Below are positions 1-7,713 of a stretch of DNA of 64,000 nt, piece after piece. The number at the start of each line of letters is the position of its first letter. Position 1 is the first letter of the stretch. Source of the DNA: Xylophilus sp042867185 (GTDB lineage: Bacteria; Pseudomonadota; Gammaproteobacteria; Burkholderiales; Burkholderiaceae_C); NCBI GenBank assembly GCA_042867185.1, contig JBHZQV010000017.1, positions 1 to 64,000 on the forward strand, in the 5' to 3' direction. The notes beneath the pieces were generated by a model that worked only from the letters and a program-made list of their open reading frames with translations, searched no databases and was not told the DNA's origin. Position numbers and translations under genes: made by a program.

Positions 1-93
1 AAGGAGGAGCGGCGGGCGCAGCCCGTCGCGGGGGACATTCGCGGAGCAGAGTACGCCGTCGGCGCGAGCCCGGCCCACCCCGACCCACCCCGC

Positions 94-144
94 GCTACTG
101 AATCGATAGCTACACGCCATAGCCACAAGCCGGCTATAGCCCTT
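94..144. repeat. Dispersed 17-bp palindromic repeat, copy 1, with tail
   Basis: Positions 94-110 read GCTACTGAATCGATAGC, an imperfect palindrome with arms GCTA/ATAGC. A GC-rich tail containing a second small inverted repeat (ATAGCC...GGCTAT) runs to about 144. The identical 17-mer recurs at 22364-22380 and six relatives occur elsewhere in the window, always between genes. The rest of the first 205 bases shows no gene or clear promoter. Confidence 0.75.
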
Positions 145-205
145 GTTCCCTCTCGGATCACGGCTGGAAACCCGACGCCGGCGTTCTGCCCCAATACTCC
201 CCCGC

Positions 206-1777
206 ATGACGACGACCCCTGCAGACACCGCCACCCCCTTCCTCCGCCGCCATGGCCCGTTGCTCGCCTCGATGGCCATCATCGCCACGGTGGTGGTCTG
301 GGGCCTGGCGGCGCCGGCGGCGCTCGACCGGTTCTTCGGCGGTGCGCTGGCGTCGATCACCCGCAACTTCGGCTGGCTCTACCTGTGGGTGGTGCTGGGA
401 CTGGTGCTGCTGGCGCTGTTCCTGGCGGCCAGCCGCTACGGCGACCTGAAGCTGGGCGACGAGGACGACGAGCCCGAGTTCTCGGTGGGCGCCTGGTTCG
501 CGATGCTGTTCGCCGCGGGCATGGGCATCGGGCTGGTGTTCTGGGGCGTGGCCGAGCCGATCTCGCACTACCTGAAGCCGCCGCCCGGCATCGCCGCCGG
601 CACGCCCGAGGCGGCGGGCGCGGCGATGCGCTACGCCTTCTTCCACTGGGGGCTGCACCCGTGGGCGATCTACGGCATCGTGGGCCTGGCGATCGGGTTC
701 TTCCAGTTCCGGCGCAAGGCGCCCGCGCTGGTCAGCTCGGCGACCGAATCGCTGCCCTGGCGCGGCATGCGGCGGCTGTCGCCGGTGGTGAACGTGCTGG
801 CCACGGTGGCCACCGCGTTCGGCGTGGCGGCCTCGCTGGGCATGGGCGCGACGCAGATCAACGGCGGGCTGTACGCGGTGTTCGGCGTGCCGGTGGGCAC
901 CACCGCGCAGGCGGCGATCATCGTGGTGACCACCGCGATGTTCATCGCCTCGGCCGTCAGCGGCGTGGAGCGCGGCGTGAAATGGCTCTCGATCGGCAAC
1001 CTGGTACTGGCGGCCTTGCTGGCGCTGGTGGTGTTCGTGCTGGGGCCGACGGTCGCGATCGTCAACACTTTCACCAACACGCTGGGCGCCTACCTGAGCG
1101 AATTCGTGCGCACCAGCCTGCGCATGTCGCCCTTCCGGGACAGCTCCTGGGTGGGCGACTGGACGATCTTCTACTGGGCCTGGTGGGTGTCGTGGTCGCC
1201 TTTCGTGGGGCTGTTCATCGCCCGCGTCTCGCGCGGCCGGACGATCCGGCAGTTCCTGGTGGGCACGGTGCTGGCGCCGACGCTGGTCGGCTTCATGTGG
1301 TTCGCGATCTTCGGCGGCACCGCGCTGAACCTGGAGATCTTCCACGGTGCCGGCCTGGGCGCGGCGGTGCAGTCGGATGCGGCCACCGCCATGTTCGCGA
1401 TGTTCAACGCGTTGCCGATGGGCACCGCCATGTCGGTGGTGGCGACGGTGCTGGTCGTGGTGTTCTTCGTCACCTCGGGCGATTCGGCCACGCTGGTGCT
1501 GGGCATGATGAGCACCGGCGGCGACCCCAATCCACGGGCCTGGATCAAGGTGGCCTGGGGCCTGCTGGTGGCGGCGATCGCGCTGTCGCTGCTGTTCGCG
1601 GGCGGGCTGCAGGCGGTGCAGACGGCCACCATCGTCTTCGCGCTGCCGTTCGCGTTCGTCCTGGTGCTGATGGCGGTGGCGCTGCTGCTGGCGGTGCGCA
1701 AGGACTGGGACGACGAGCAGCGCCGCGACAAGGCGCTGCGCAAGAAGATGCGGGCGCTGGTCGAACCCGCGGCCTGA
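206..1777 (+). CDS. BCCT-family betaine/carnitine/choline transporter
   Basis: A 523-residue polytopic inner-membrane protein with about 12 hydrophobic segments. Two family signatures are visible. The glycine-rich GMGIGLVFWG stretch at about residues 104-113 belongs to the Na+/substrate-binding helix. The tryptophan-rich FYWAWWVSWSPF stretch at about 322-333 forms the aromatic cage for quaternary ammonium groups. The family imports glycine betaine, choline or carnitine with Na+ or H+ for osmoprotection or catabolism. The start at 206 was chosen because the protein then begins just before the first membrane segment; an upstream in-frame ATG at 143 would add an arginine-rich leader unlike the family. 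The substrate cannot be decided from sequence, and no betaine catabolic genes are adjacent. Confidence 0.9.
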   Translation: MTTTPADTATPFLRRHGPLLASMAIIATVVVWGLAAPAALDRFFGGALASITRNFGWLYLWVVLGLVLLALFLAASRYGDLKLGDEDDEPEFSVGAWFAMLFAAGMGIGLVFWGVAEPISHYLKPPPGIAAGTPEAAGAAMRYAFFHWGLHPWAIYGIVGLAIGFFQFRRKAPALVSSATESLPWRGMRRLSPVVNVLATVATAFGVAASLGMGATQINGGLYAVFGVPVGTTAQAAIIVVTTAMFIASAVSGVERGVKWLSIGNLVLAALLALVVFVLGPTVAIVNTFTNTLGAYLSEFVRTSLRMSPFRDSSWVGDWTIFYWAWWVSWSPFVGLFIARVSRGRTIRQFLVGTVLAPTLVGFMWFAIFGGTALNLEIFHGAGLGAAVQSDAATAMFAMFNALPMGTAMSVVATVLVVVFFVTSGDSATLVLGMMSTGGDPNPRAWIKVAWGLLVAAIALSLLFAGGLQAVQTATIVFALPFAFVLVLMAVALLLAVRKDWDDEQRRDKALRKKMRALVEPAA

Positions 1778-1865
1778 GGCAGCGGACCCGGGACCGGTGG
1801 ACGAAGGCCGGCCGCCCGGTCGCCCGTTAGCATGGCCCCACCTTCACCACCGCGAGCCCGCCGCC

Positions 1866-2360
1866 ATGACCACCCTCTCCGACTTCCAGGCCCAGTCCAT
1901 CGACGGCCGTGCCGTGCCCCTGTCGCAGTACGCGGGTCAGGTGGTGCTGGTGGTCAACACCGCGAGTGCCTGCGGCTTCACGCCGCAATTCGCGGGGCTG
2001 CAGGCGCTGCACCAGCGCTATGCGGCGCAGGGGCTGGCGGTGCTGGGGTTTCCGTGCAACCAGTTCGGCGCGCAGGACAAGGGCAGCAATGCCGAGATCG
2101 GCGCGTTCTGCCAGAAGAACTACGGGGTCGATTTTCAGATGATGGAAAAGGTCGAGGTCAATGGCGACGGGGCCGATCCGCTCTTCGTCTGGCTGAAGGA
2201 CGAGGCGCCCGGCGTGCTGGGCAGCAAGGCGATCAAGTGGAACTTCACCAAGTTTTTGGTGGGCCGCGACGGCCGGGTGCTGAAGCGCTACGGCTCGATG
2301 GACAAGCCGGAGAACATCGCGCCCGACATCGAGGCCGCGCTGGCCGCCAGCAGTTCCTGA
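1866..2360 (+). CDS. Glutathione peroxidase family protein (Cys-type thiol peroxidase)
   Basis: A 164-residue thioredoxin-fold peroxidase that reduces H2O2 and organic hydroperoxides with thioredoxin or glutathione as donor. The peroxidatic motif NTASACGFT places a cysteine at residue 36 where animal enzymes carry selenocysteine. The second family block GFPCNQFG follows, and the late tryptophan block is KWNFTKFL. Length matches bacterial BtuE/Gpx-like proteins. There is no signal peptide, so it is probably cytoplasmic. It sits alone, 88 bp after the BCCT gene on the same strand. Confidence 0.92.
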   Translation: MTTLSDFQAQSIDGRAVPLSQYAGQVVLVVNTASACGFTPQFAGLQALHQRYAAQGLAVLGFPCNQFGAQDKGSNAEIGAFCQKNYGVDFQMMEKVEVNGDGADPLFVWLKDEAPGVLGSKAIKWNFTKFLVGRDGRVLKRYGSMDKPENIAPDIEAALAASSS

Positions 2361-2385
2361 TCCGGCGGGCGGCGCCGCCGCGGGA

Positions 2386-2802
2386 TCAGAAGCGGAAATC
2401 GGCGGTGCGCGGCGTGCCGTCGACCGTCACCGTCTGCATCTTGTGGCCGCCGCCCTTGCCGGCGCTGGCGTGCACCGTGTACCTGCCCTTCGGCAGATCG
2501 ACCAGGCAGACCGGGCCGGCGGCCTGGGTCGAGAGCACCGACTTGCCCTGCGCGTCCTGCACGTCGACCTGCACGTCGGCCAGGTAGTCGCCCGAGGCGC
2601 GGGCGAACAGCAGCGACAGCGGATGGTCCTTCATCGCGGCGCGGAACGCGGTCGATTCGTCCGATCCGATGCCGCCGCAGACATGGCGCACCGCGCCCTG
2701 GCCCTGCAATGCCGGCACCTGGGCGAAGGCGAGCGGCGCGGCCAGCACCAGGCAGCTGGCTGCGGTAGCGGCGCGGATGAAGGCGGAAACGGTGCGGTGC
2801 AT
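2386..2802 (-). CDS. Secreted protein of unknown function (carboxypeptidase-regulatory-like fold)
   Basis: A 138-residue protein with a clear Sec signal peptide (hydrophobic run, then AFA-Q at about residue 26). The mature part has a CGG pair region, a putative beta-sandwich with the phrase DLPKGRYTVHA, and a Gly/Lys-rich turn. That phrase is typical of carboxypeptidase-regulatory/transthyretin-like domains that bind polypeptide or sugar surfaces. The start at 2802 is supported by an AAGGAG ribosome-binding site just upstream. It is convergent with the peroxidase gene. No enzyme function is assigned. Confidence 0.75.
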   Translation of the reverse strand: MHRTVSAFIRAATAASCLVLAAPLAFAQVPALQGQGAVRHVCGGIGSDESTAFRAAMKDHPLSLLFARASGDYLADVQVDVQDAQGKSVLSTQAAGPVCLVDLPKGRYTVHASAGKGGGHKMQTVTVDGTPRTADFRF

Positions 2803-3121
2803 GGCGGGGCTCCTTTGTGCATGGAAAAGCGCGATTGTGCGCAGCGCCGCGGCCCAGGACGCGTCCCCTTGTAACCGGGCCATGCAGAGCCCCGGCGGGG
2901 GGGTGGGACTGAGCGGCCGCGTAGGCGATCACGACGCGACTATTGCGGTATCGGAAACATTGCATTGCGTGCAATCGGCTTTTTCAAAAGGCGTCCGGCG
3001 CCTAAAGTTCAACCCATCGATGAGCCGCACACAGATGCACGACTCACCGAAACGGAGAACGCCACGGTGGCGCCCGCCGGAAGTCCTTATCACCGCATCG
3101 AACCATCCCGAGGAAATCACC
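2803..3121. promoter_or_regulatory. Intergenic region with inverted repeat ATTGCA-N5-TGCAAT
   Basis: This 319-bp gap separates divergent genes. The clearest structure is ATTGCATTGCGTGCAAT at 2959-2975, a perfect 6-bp inverted repeat with a 5-bp spacer. It lies about 150 bp upstream of the start at 3122 and could be a dyad operator. A tract of local AT richness follows it. No further coding potential was recognised. Confidence 0.35.
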
Positions 3122-3430
3122 ATGAACACCCGCACCCTTCTTGCCGCTTCCACCCTGGCCCTGCTGAGCAGCTTCGGCGTCGCCGCCCACGCCGCCGGCG
3201 AAGGCGACAGCTTCTCGCCCTACGCCCAGCAAGTGACGTCGCAACGCAGCCGCGCCGACGTGCAGGCGGAAGCCATCCAGGCCACCCGCACCCAAAACAA
3301 CTCGGAAGTCGCGGACGACGGCGTGCAGCGCGCGCCCGCATCGGCCACCAGCCGCGTAGCGGTGCGCAGCCAGGCGATCCAGGCCGCCCGTGCCGACCAG
3401 ATCGCCCGCGGCGAATTCACCAGCTTCTGA
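3122..3430 (+). CDS. Small secreted DUF4148-like protein
   Basis: A 102-residue protein with a signal peptide (MNTRTLLAASTLALLSS, cleavage near AAHA-A). The mature chain is built of short polar repeats around RADVQAEAIQATRT and RVAVRSQAIQAARA. Proteins of this look are abundant in Burkholderiales under DUF4148 (sometimes misnamed helicase SNF2). They are periplasmic or secreted and of unknown role. The two internal repeat units are each about 40 residues apart. Confidence 0.7.
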   Translation: MNTRTLLAASTLALLSSFGVAAHAAGEGDSFSPYAQQVTSQRSRADVQAEAIQATRTQNNSEVADDGVQRAPASATSRVAVRSQAIQAARADQIARGEFTSF

Positions 3431-3561
3431 TCGCGACCCGTGCCTGCCGCCCCGCGGCGGCCTGCACCCCCGAAGCCCGCCGCGCCCTGCGCCCGGCGGG
3501 CTTTTCCACGTGCGCCCGCGCCAGCCTGGGACGGGGCGGCCGCATGGTACCTTCACGCCCC

Positions 3562-4182
3562 ATGAACGGCCGACTGCTTGCCCCCGAAAAAGACGCGATC
3601 GCCGCGTTGCCCGAATTCACCCGCCTGGCGCTGCCGGACATCCGGGTCGTCTCCACCTCGGCCCAGGCGCGCGCCGCCGATGCGGAACTGATGGGCGTCG
3701 AGGTGCTGGGCTTCGACACCGAATCGAAGCCCACCTTCGCCCGCGGCGACGTGTCGGAAGGCCCGCACGTGGCCCAGTTCTCGACATTGCAGACCGCCTG
3801 GGTGTTCCAGCTGCACGACCCCGACTGCCTGCGGGTGACCGCCGCGCTGCTGCGCTCGCCCGCGGTGCGCAAGGTGGGCTTCGGCCTGTCGGGCGATCTG
3901 CGGCAGTTGCGCAACCGGCTGGGCGTGGAGCCGCAGGCGGTGATGGACCTGGACACGGTGTTCCGCGAGCGCGGCTACCGCAAGGAGGTGGGCGTGAAGG
4001 CCGCCGCCGCCATCCTCTTCGGCCAGCGCTTCGTCAAATCGAAGAAGGTGGCGACCACCAACTGGGCCAACCCGCAGCTCTCCGAATCGCAGATCGTCTA
4101 CGCCGCCAACGATGCGTACGCGGCGATCCGGGTGTATGCGGCCTTGGCCGCCGACGAGCAGAACGCGCTGCGGGCCGGCTGA
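3562..4182 (+). CDS. 3'-5' exonuclease (RNase D-like, DEDDy)
   Basis: A 206-residue stand-alone 3'-5' exonuclease domain. Exo I is the GFDTES motif (Asp and Glu metal ligands), Exo II lies around FGLSGDLRQL, and Exo III is YAANDAY with the catalytic Tyr and Asp of the DEDDy subclass. There is no HRDC domain, so it is not a full RNase D and resembles small proteins related to the Werner exonuclease. The likely substrate is the 3' end of structured RNA or DNA. An in-frame ATG at 3544 is possible, but 3562 begins at the conserved N-terminus. Confidence 0.85.
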   Translation: MNGRLLAPEKDAIAALPEFTRLALPDIRVVSTSAQARAADAELMGVEVLGFDTESKPTFARGDVSEGPHVAQFSTLQTAWVFQLHDPDCLRVTAALLRSPAVRKVGFGLSGDLRQLRNRLGVEPQAVMDLDTVFRERGYRKEVGVKAAAAILFGQRFVKSKKVATTNWANPQLSESQIVYAANDAYAAIRVYAALAADEQNALRAG

Positions 4183-4194
4183 GACTGCGCCGGG

Positions 4195-5709
4195 CTATTT
4201 GGCCGTCGGCATCACGAACTCGGCGCCCTTCTCGGTGCTTTCGGGCCAGCGCTGCATCACCGATTTCTGCTTGGTGTAGAAGCGCACGCCTTCCTCGCCG
4301 TAGGCATGCATGTCGCCGAACAGCGAGCGCTTCCAGCCGCCGAAGCCGTGCCAGGCCATCGGCACCGGGATCGGCACGTTGATGCCCACCATGCCCACCT
4401 GGATGCGGCGCGCGAACTCGCGGGCGATGTGGCCGTCGCGGGTATAGCAGGCCACGCCGTTGCCGAACTCGTGCTCGTTGACCAGGTCCACCGCCTCGGC
4501 GAAATCCTTGGCGCGCACGCAGGCCAGCACCGGGCCGAAGATCTCTTCCTGGTAGATGCGCATGCCGGGCGTCACCTTGTCGAACAGCGTGCCGCCGGTG
4601 AAGAAGCCCTGCTCGTGGCCCGGCACGGCGAAGCCGCGGCCGTCCACCACCAGCTCGGCGCCCTCTTCCACGCCGAGGGCGATGTAGCCCTCGATCCGCT
4701 CCAGTGCCTGCTTCGTCACGATCGGGCCCATCTCGGCGTCGGGCTCCATGCCGTTCTTCACCACCAGGGCCTTGGCGCGCTCGGCCAGCAGCGGCACGAT
4801 CTTGTCGGCCACGTCGCCCACCAGCACCGCCACGCTGATCGCCATGCAGCGCTCGCCGGCCGAGCCGTAGCCCGCGCCCACCAGCGCGTCGACCGCCTGC
4901 TCGATGTCGGCATCGGGCATCACCACCATGTGGTTCTTGGCGCCGCCGAGCGCCTGCACCCGCTTGCCGTGGCGCGCGCCGGTCTCGTAGATGTAGTGGG
5001 CGATGGGGGTGGAGCCGACGAAGCTGACCGCCTTCACGTCGGGGTGCTCCAGCAGCGCATCGACCGCCAGCTTGTCGCCCTGCACCACGTTGAACACGCC
5101 GTCGGGCAGGCCCGCTTCCTTCAGCAATCGGGCCATGTAGAGCGATGCGGACGGGTCGCGCTCGCTGGGCTTGAGCACGAAGCAGTTGCCCGCGGCGATC
5201 GCCACCGGGAACATCCAGCACGGCACCATCACGGGGAAGTTGAACGGCGTGATGCCGGCCACCACGCCGAGCGGCTGGCGCAGCGTCCAGTTGTCGATGC
5301 CGGTGGAGACCTGGTCGGTGAAGTCGCCCTTGAGCAGCTGCGGAATGCCGCAGGCGAACTCGATGATGTCGATGCCGCGCATCACCTCGCCCTGCGCGTC
5401 GCTGAACACCTTGCCGTGCTCGGCGGTGATGATCGCGGCGAGCGCGTCCTTGTGTTCGTTGACCAGCGCCAGGAACCGGTTCATCACCCGTGCGCGGCGG
5501 ATCGGCGGCGTGTCGGACCAGGCGGGAAAGGCCTTCTTCGCGCTGGCGACGGCGGCGTCCACGTCTTCCTGCGCGGCCAGACGCACCTGGCGGGCCTCGG
5601 TGCCCAAGGCGGGGTTGAAGACCGCCTGGGTGCGGCTGCCGGCGCCGGTGAACGGCTGGCCGTGGATGTAGTGGGCGATCTCGGCGGTGTCGGTGAAGGC
5701 GGCGGTCAT
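4195..5709 (-). CDS. mmsA: CoA-acylating methylmalonate-semialdehyde dehydrogenase
   Basis: A 504-residue aldehyde dehydrogenase. It converts methylmalonate semialdehyde (valine and thymine catabolism) or malonate semialdehyde (beta-alanine, inositol) with NAD+ and CoA to propionyl- or acetyl-CoA plus CO2. Family markers are FVGSTPIAHYIYE in the cofactor fold, GGAKNHMVVMPDAD, and the catalytic block GSAGERCMAIS with Cys288. The replacement of the usual ALDH general base region is typical of the CoA-dependent MmsA clade. A LysR-type gene diverges 150 bp away, suggesting local control. No other valine catabolic genes are adjacent. Confidence 0.93.
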   Translation of the reverse strand: MTAAFTDTAEIAHYIHGQPFTGAGSRTQAVFNPALGTEARQVRLAAQEDVDAAVASAKKAFPAWSDTPPIRRARVMNRFLALVNEHKDALAAIITAEHGKVFSDAQGEVMRGIDIIEFACGIPQLLKGDFTDQVSTGIDNWTLRQPLGVVAGITPFNFPVMVPCWMFPVAIAAGNCFVLKPSERDPSASLYMARLLKEAGLPDGVFNVVQGDKLAVDALLEHPDVKAVSFVGSTPIAHYIYETGARHGKRVQALGGAKNHMVVMPDADIEQAVDALVGAGYGSAGERCMAISVAVLVGDVADKIVPLLAERAKALVVKNGMEPDAEMGPIVTKQALERIEGYIALGVEEGAELVVDGRGFAVPGHEQGFFTGGTLFDKVTPGMRIYQEEIFGPVLACVRAKDFAEAVDLVNEHEFGNGVACYTRDGHIAREFARRIQVGMVGINVPIPVPMAWHGFGGWKRSLFGDMHAYGEEGVRFYTKQKSVMQRWPESTEKGAEFVMPTAK

Positions 5710-5831
5710 GGCGGTGTCTCGGGGGTATCCGGCGGGGGTCGGGAGAGGTCGGGAGAAGCGGTCGGCGGTGCGCCCGGTGTCTGCAGTCTAGGAACTGCGC
5801 GCCGCCCTGGCTAGGCCGCCGGGTTGAATTG

Positions 5832-5853
5832 ATTGTTCGCCCTGGTGAACAAT
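5832..5853. promoter_or_regulatory. Inverted repeat, probable LysR operator in the mmsA divergent promoter
   Basis: ATTGTTC (5832-5838) and GAACAAT (5847-5853) form a perfect 7-bp inverted repeat with an 8-bp spacer. It lies 6 bases before the LysR ATG at 5860 and about 125 bp from the mmsA start. Its position over the regulator's translation-initiation region fits negative autoregulation. Confidence 0.55.
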
Positions 5854-5859
5854 GCCCGC

Positions 5860-6840
5860 ATGGAAACCCAAAATATCGACACCCTCTGGACGCACCTGCA
5901 CTGGCTCAACATCCTGCGCGAGCAGGGCAGCTTCACCGCCGCCGCGGCGCGGCTCGGGGTGAGCAAGGCGGCGATGAGCCAGCGCATCGCCGAGCTGGAG
6001 CGCGCCGCCGGCGTGCCGCTGGTGCGCCGTACCACCCGCAGCATGCGGCTGACCGAGGCGGGCGAGCGCCTGGCGGACGACACCCGCGGCGCCTTCGCCC
6101 AGATCGCCCAGGGTTTCGACAGCGTGCGCGACCTGGCCGCCGCGCCGCGCGGCCTGCTGCGGGTGACCGCCCCGGTCGCCTTCGCGCGCCAGCAGCTGGT
6201 GCCGCGGCTGCCGGAATTCCTGCGCGCGTTTCCCGAGGTGCGGCTGGAACTGGACATGTCCGACCGCCTGCGCTCCCTGGCGATGGAAGGCTTCGACCTG
6301 GCGGTGCGCCACGCCGCCGCGCCACCCGACACCCATGTCGCCTGGACCCTGGCCCCCACCCGCTCGGTGCTGGTCGCGAGCCGCGCCTACCTGCGCCGCA
6401 AGGGCACGCCCGCCACCCCGGCGGACCTGGCGGCGCACGACTGCCTCTACTACCCCCGCGCCCAGGGCCACCCGGCGTGGACCTTCGTGCCCCGCACGCC
6501 GGTGGGGCCGCCGCGCGCGCCGCGGCGCAAGAGCGCTGCATCGCCTGTCGCCGAGGCCCCCACCCGGCAGACGGTCCCCGTGGCCGGCCCCTTCGCCGCC
6601 AACAACAGCGAAGCCCTGCGCGACGCCGCCGCCGCCGGCCTGGGCATCGCCCTGATGCCCGATTTCAGCGCGCAGTCGGGGTTGGCTGCGGGGCGGCTGG
6701 TGGAGGTGCTGCCGCAGTGGAAGCCGGTCGACGCATTCGGCGAGCAGCTGTACGCGATCCGGCCGTATTCGGCGCATGTGCCGCGGGCGGTGGAGGCGTT
6801 CGTGGGGTTCATGCGCAAGGCGTTCGTGGCGGGGTTTTGA
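5860..6840 (+). CDS. LysR-family transcriptional regulator next to mmsA
   Basis: A 326-residue LysR regulator. The N-terminal winged helix-turn-helix includes LGVSKAAMSQRIAELERAAG, followed by the LysR substrate-binding domain opening at GLLRVTAPVAFAR. An unusual basic/proline-rich insert, about residues 216-240 (PRAPRRKS and following), interrupts the effector domain between the two Rossmann-like lobes. It is divergent from mmsA and probably regulates it. The ATG at 5860 was preferred over an in-frame TTG at 5833 because the TTG lies inside the inverted repeat. Confidence 0.88.
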   Translation: METQNIDTLWTHLHWLNILREQGSFTAAAARLGVSKAAMSQRIAELERAAGVPLVRRTTRSMRLTEAGERLADDTRGAFAQIAQGFDSVRDLAAAPRGLLRVTAPVAFARQQLVPRLPEFLRAFPEVRLELDMSDRLRSLAMEGFDLAVRHAAAPPDTHVAWTLAPTRSVLVASRAYLRRKGTPATPADLAAHDCLYYPRAQGHPAWTFVPRTPVGPPRAPRRKSAASPVAEAPTRQTVPVAGPFAANNSEALRDAAAAGLGIALMPDFSAQSGLAAGRLVEVLPQWKPVDAFGEQLYAIRPYSAHVPRAVEAFVGFMRKAFVAGF

Positions 6841-6895
6841 CCGTACCGCGAATGCATTCAGCGTGTCGCGCCAAAAGCGCTATGAGGCAATCGAT

Positions 6896-7300
6896 CTACA
6901 CCACGTAAGTTGTCATGACGGCCTTGACCTGCGGCGTCAGATAGGGCCAGCTGTAGCCGCCGTTCTCGTCCCACGATCTGGAGCCCGTCATGAGCCCCAG
7001 TGCAAGCAAGAGATCTCGTGTCTCATCGTGCGGATAGAGATACCAGGTGCCCTCTTCGCAGAAAGCCACATGGATACCCTTACCTCCGTACTTCCTATCG
7101 ATGGTGAGTCGTCCTTTGAGTTGAACTTTCAGGACCGTCTCGCCATCGATGTGGCATGCAATGAAGTCGGCTCCTTGCCAGTCGTCGCTCAAGCGCAAAC
7201 AGTTGAAGCCGTAGTCCGCCAGATGTGCCGCAACCTTCTGAAAATTGAAGTTCTCTTTTTGGCGAGAGTTGAGCTGTTCATACTCGATTCGTTGAAACAT
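6896..7300 (-). CDS. Hypothetical protein, possible PD-(D/E)XK nuclease fold
   Basis: A 134-residue protein I do not recognise by name. It begins MFQRIEYEQLNSRQKENFNF. GADFIA (Asp45) and LKVQLKGR (Gln60-x-Lys62) are spaced like the catalytic D...(E/Q)xK of PD-(D/E)XK nucleases, with a beta-hairpin between. The aromatic C-terminus ends TTYVV. Base composition is clearly more AT-rich than the neighbours and codon usage is less G/C-ending, which suggests recent acquisition. An in-frame ATG at 7366 would add 22 residues. No partner methyltransferase or immunity gene is adjacent. Confidence 0.6.
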   Translation of the reverse strand: MFQRIEYEQLNSRQKENFNFQKVAAHLADYGFNCLRLSDDWQGADFIACHIDGETVLKVQLKGRLTIDRKYGGKGIHVAFCEEGTWYLYPHDETRDLLLALGLMTGSRSWDENGGYSWPYLTPQVKAVMTTYVV

Positions 7301-7370
7301 CGGCGCCTTTCGAATCGCTAGCTGCCATACCCGCAGTTCCGGTGCAAGGGCATCTGTAGCCCGCAACGTG

Positions 7371-7652
7371 CTACTTGTAAAACGCCTCCACCTTCCCCTT
7401 GATCGTGATCAGCACCGGCTTGCCGCGCCGGTCGACCGTCTTGCCGGCGGGTACCTTGATCCAGCCTTCGCTGACGCAGTATTCCTCGACGTCGAAGCGT
7501 TCCTTGTCGTTCAAGCGGATGCCGATGTCGTGCTCGAACACGGCAGCGACGTGGTGCGGGCTGCGGGGGTCGATGGAGAGGCGGTCGGGCAGCGCCGGGG
7601 CTCCCGAGGGAGTGGCGGCGGCGGTGCTGGTGATGTGGGTGGTGTCGTTCAT
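7371..7652 (-). CDS. DUF3297 family protein
   Basis: A 93-residue small protein with a low-complexity Thr/Ala start, then the conserved body DRLSIDPRSPHHVAAVFEHD, IGIRLNDKERFDVEEYC, VSEGWIKVPAGKTVDR, ending KGKVEAFYK. That body is characteristic of the DUF3297 family (glutathione-peroxidase-like annotation in some databases, function unknown). It is cytoplasmic with no membrane segment. It lies between the foreign-looking nuclease-like gene and the helicase, all on the minus strand with gaps of about 60-70 bp. Confidence 0.85.
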   Translation of the reverse strand: MNDTTHITSTAAATPSGAPALPDRLSIDPRSPHHVAAVFEHDIGIRLNDKERFDVEEYCVSEGWIKVPAGKTVDRRGKPVLITIKGKVEAFYK

Positions 7653-7713
7653 CGGCCGGATTTTCCCGGATTTGGAAGGCGCGGCGGTGGCGGCCGCAGC
7701 GGCGGCCCCGGGT

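Noticed and set aside
2953..2999. Possible small RNA or riboswitch upstream of the DUF4148-like gene
   Set aside because: Only one short dyad was seen, with no conserved aptamer blocks or terminator.
158..5814. Long open frames antisense to the BCCT, mmsA and other genes
   Set aside because: High GC makes stop codons rare in other frames. The translations are rich in Arg/Ala/His/Gly without conserved motifs, and the opposite strand holds recognisable families.
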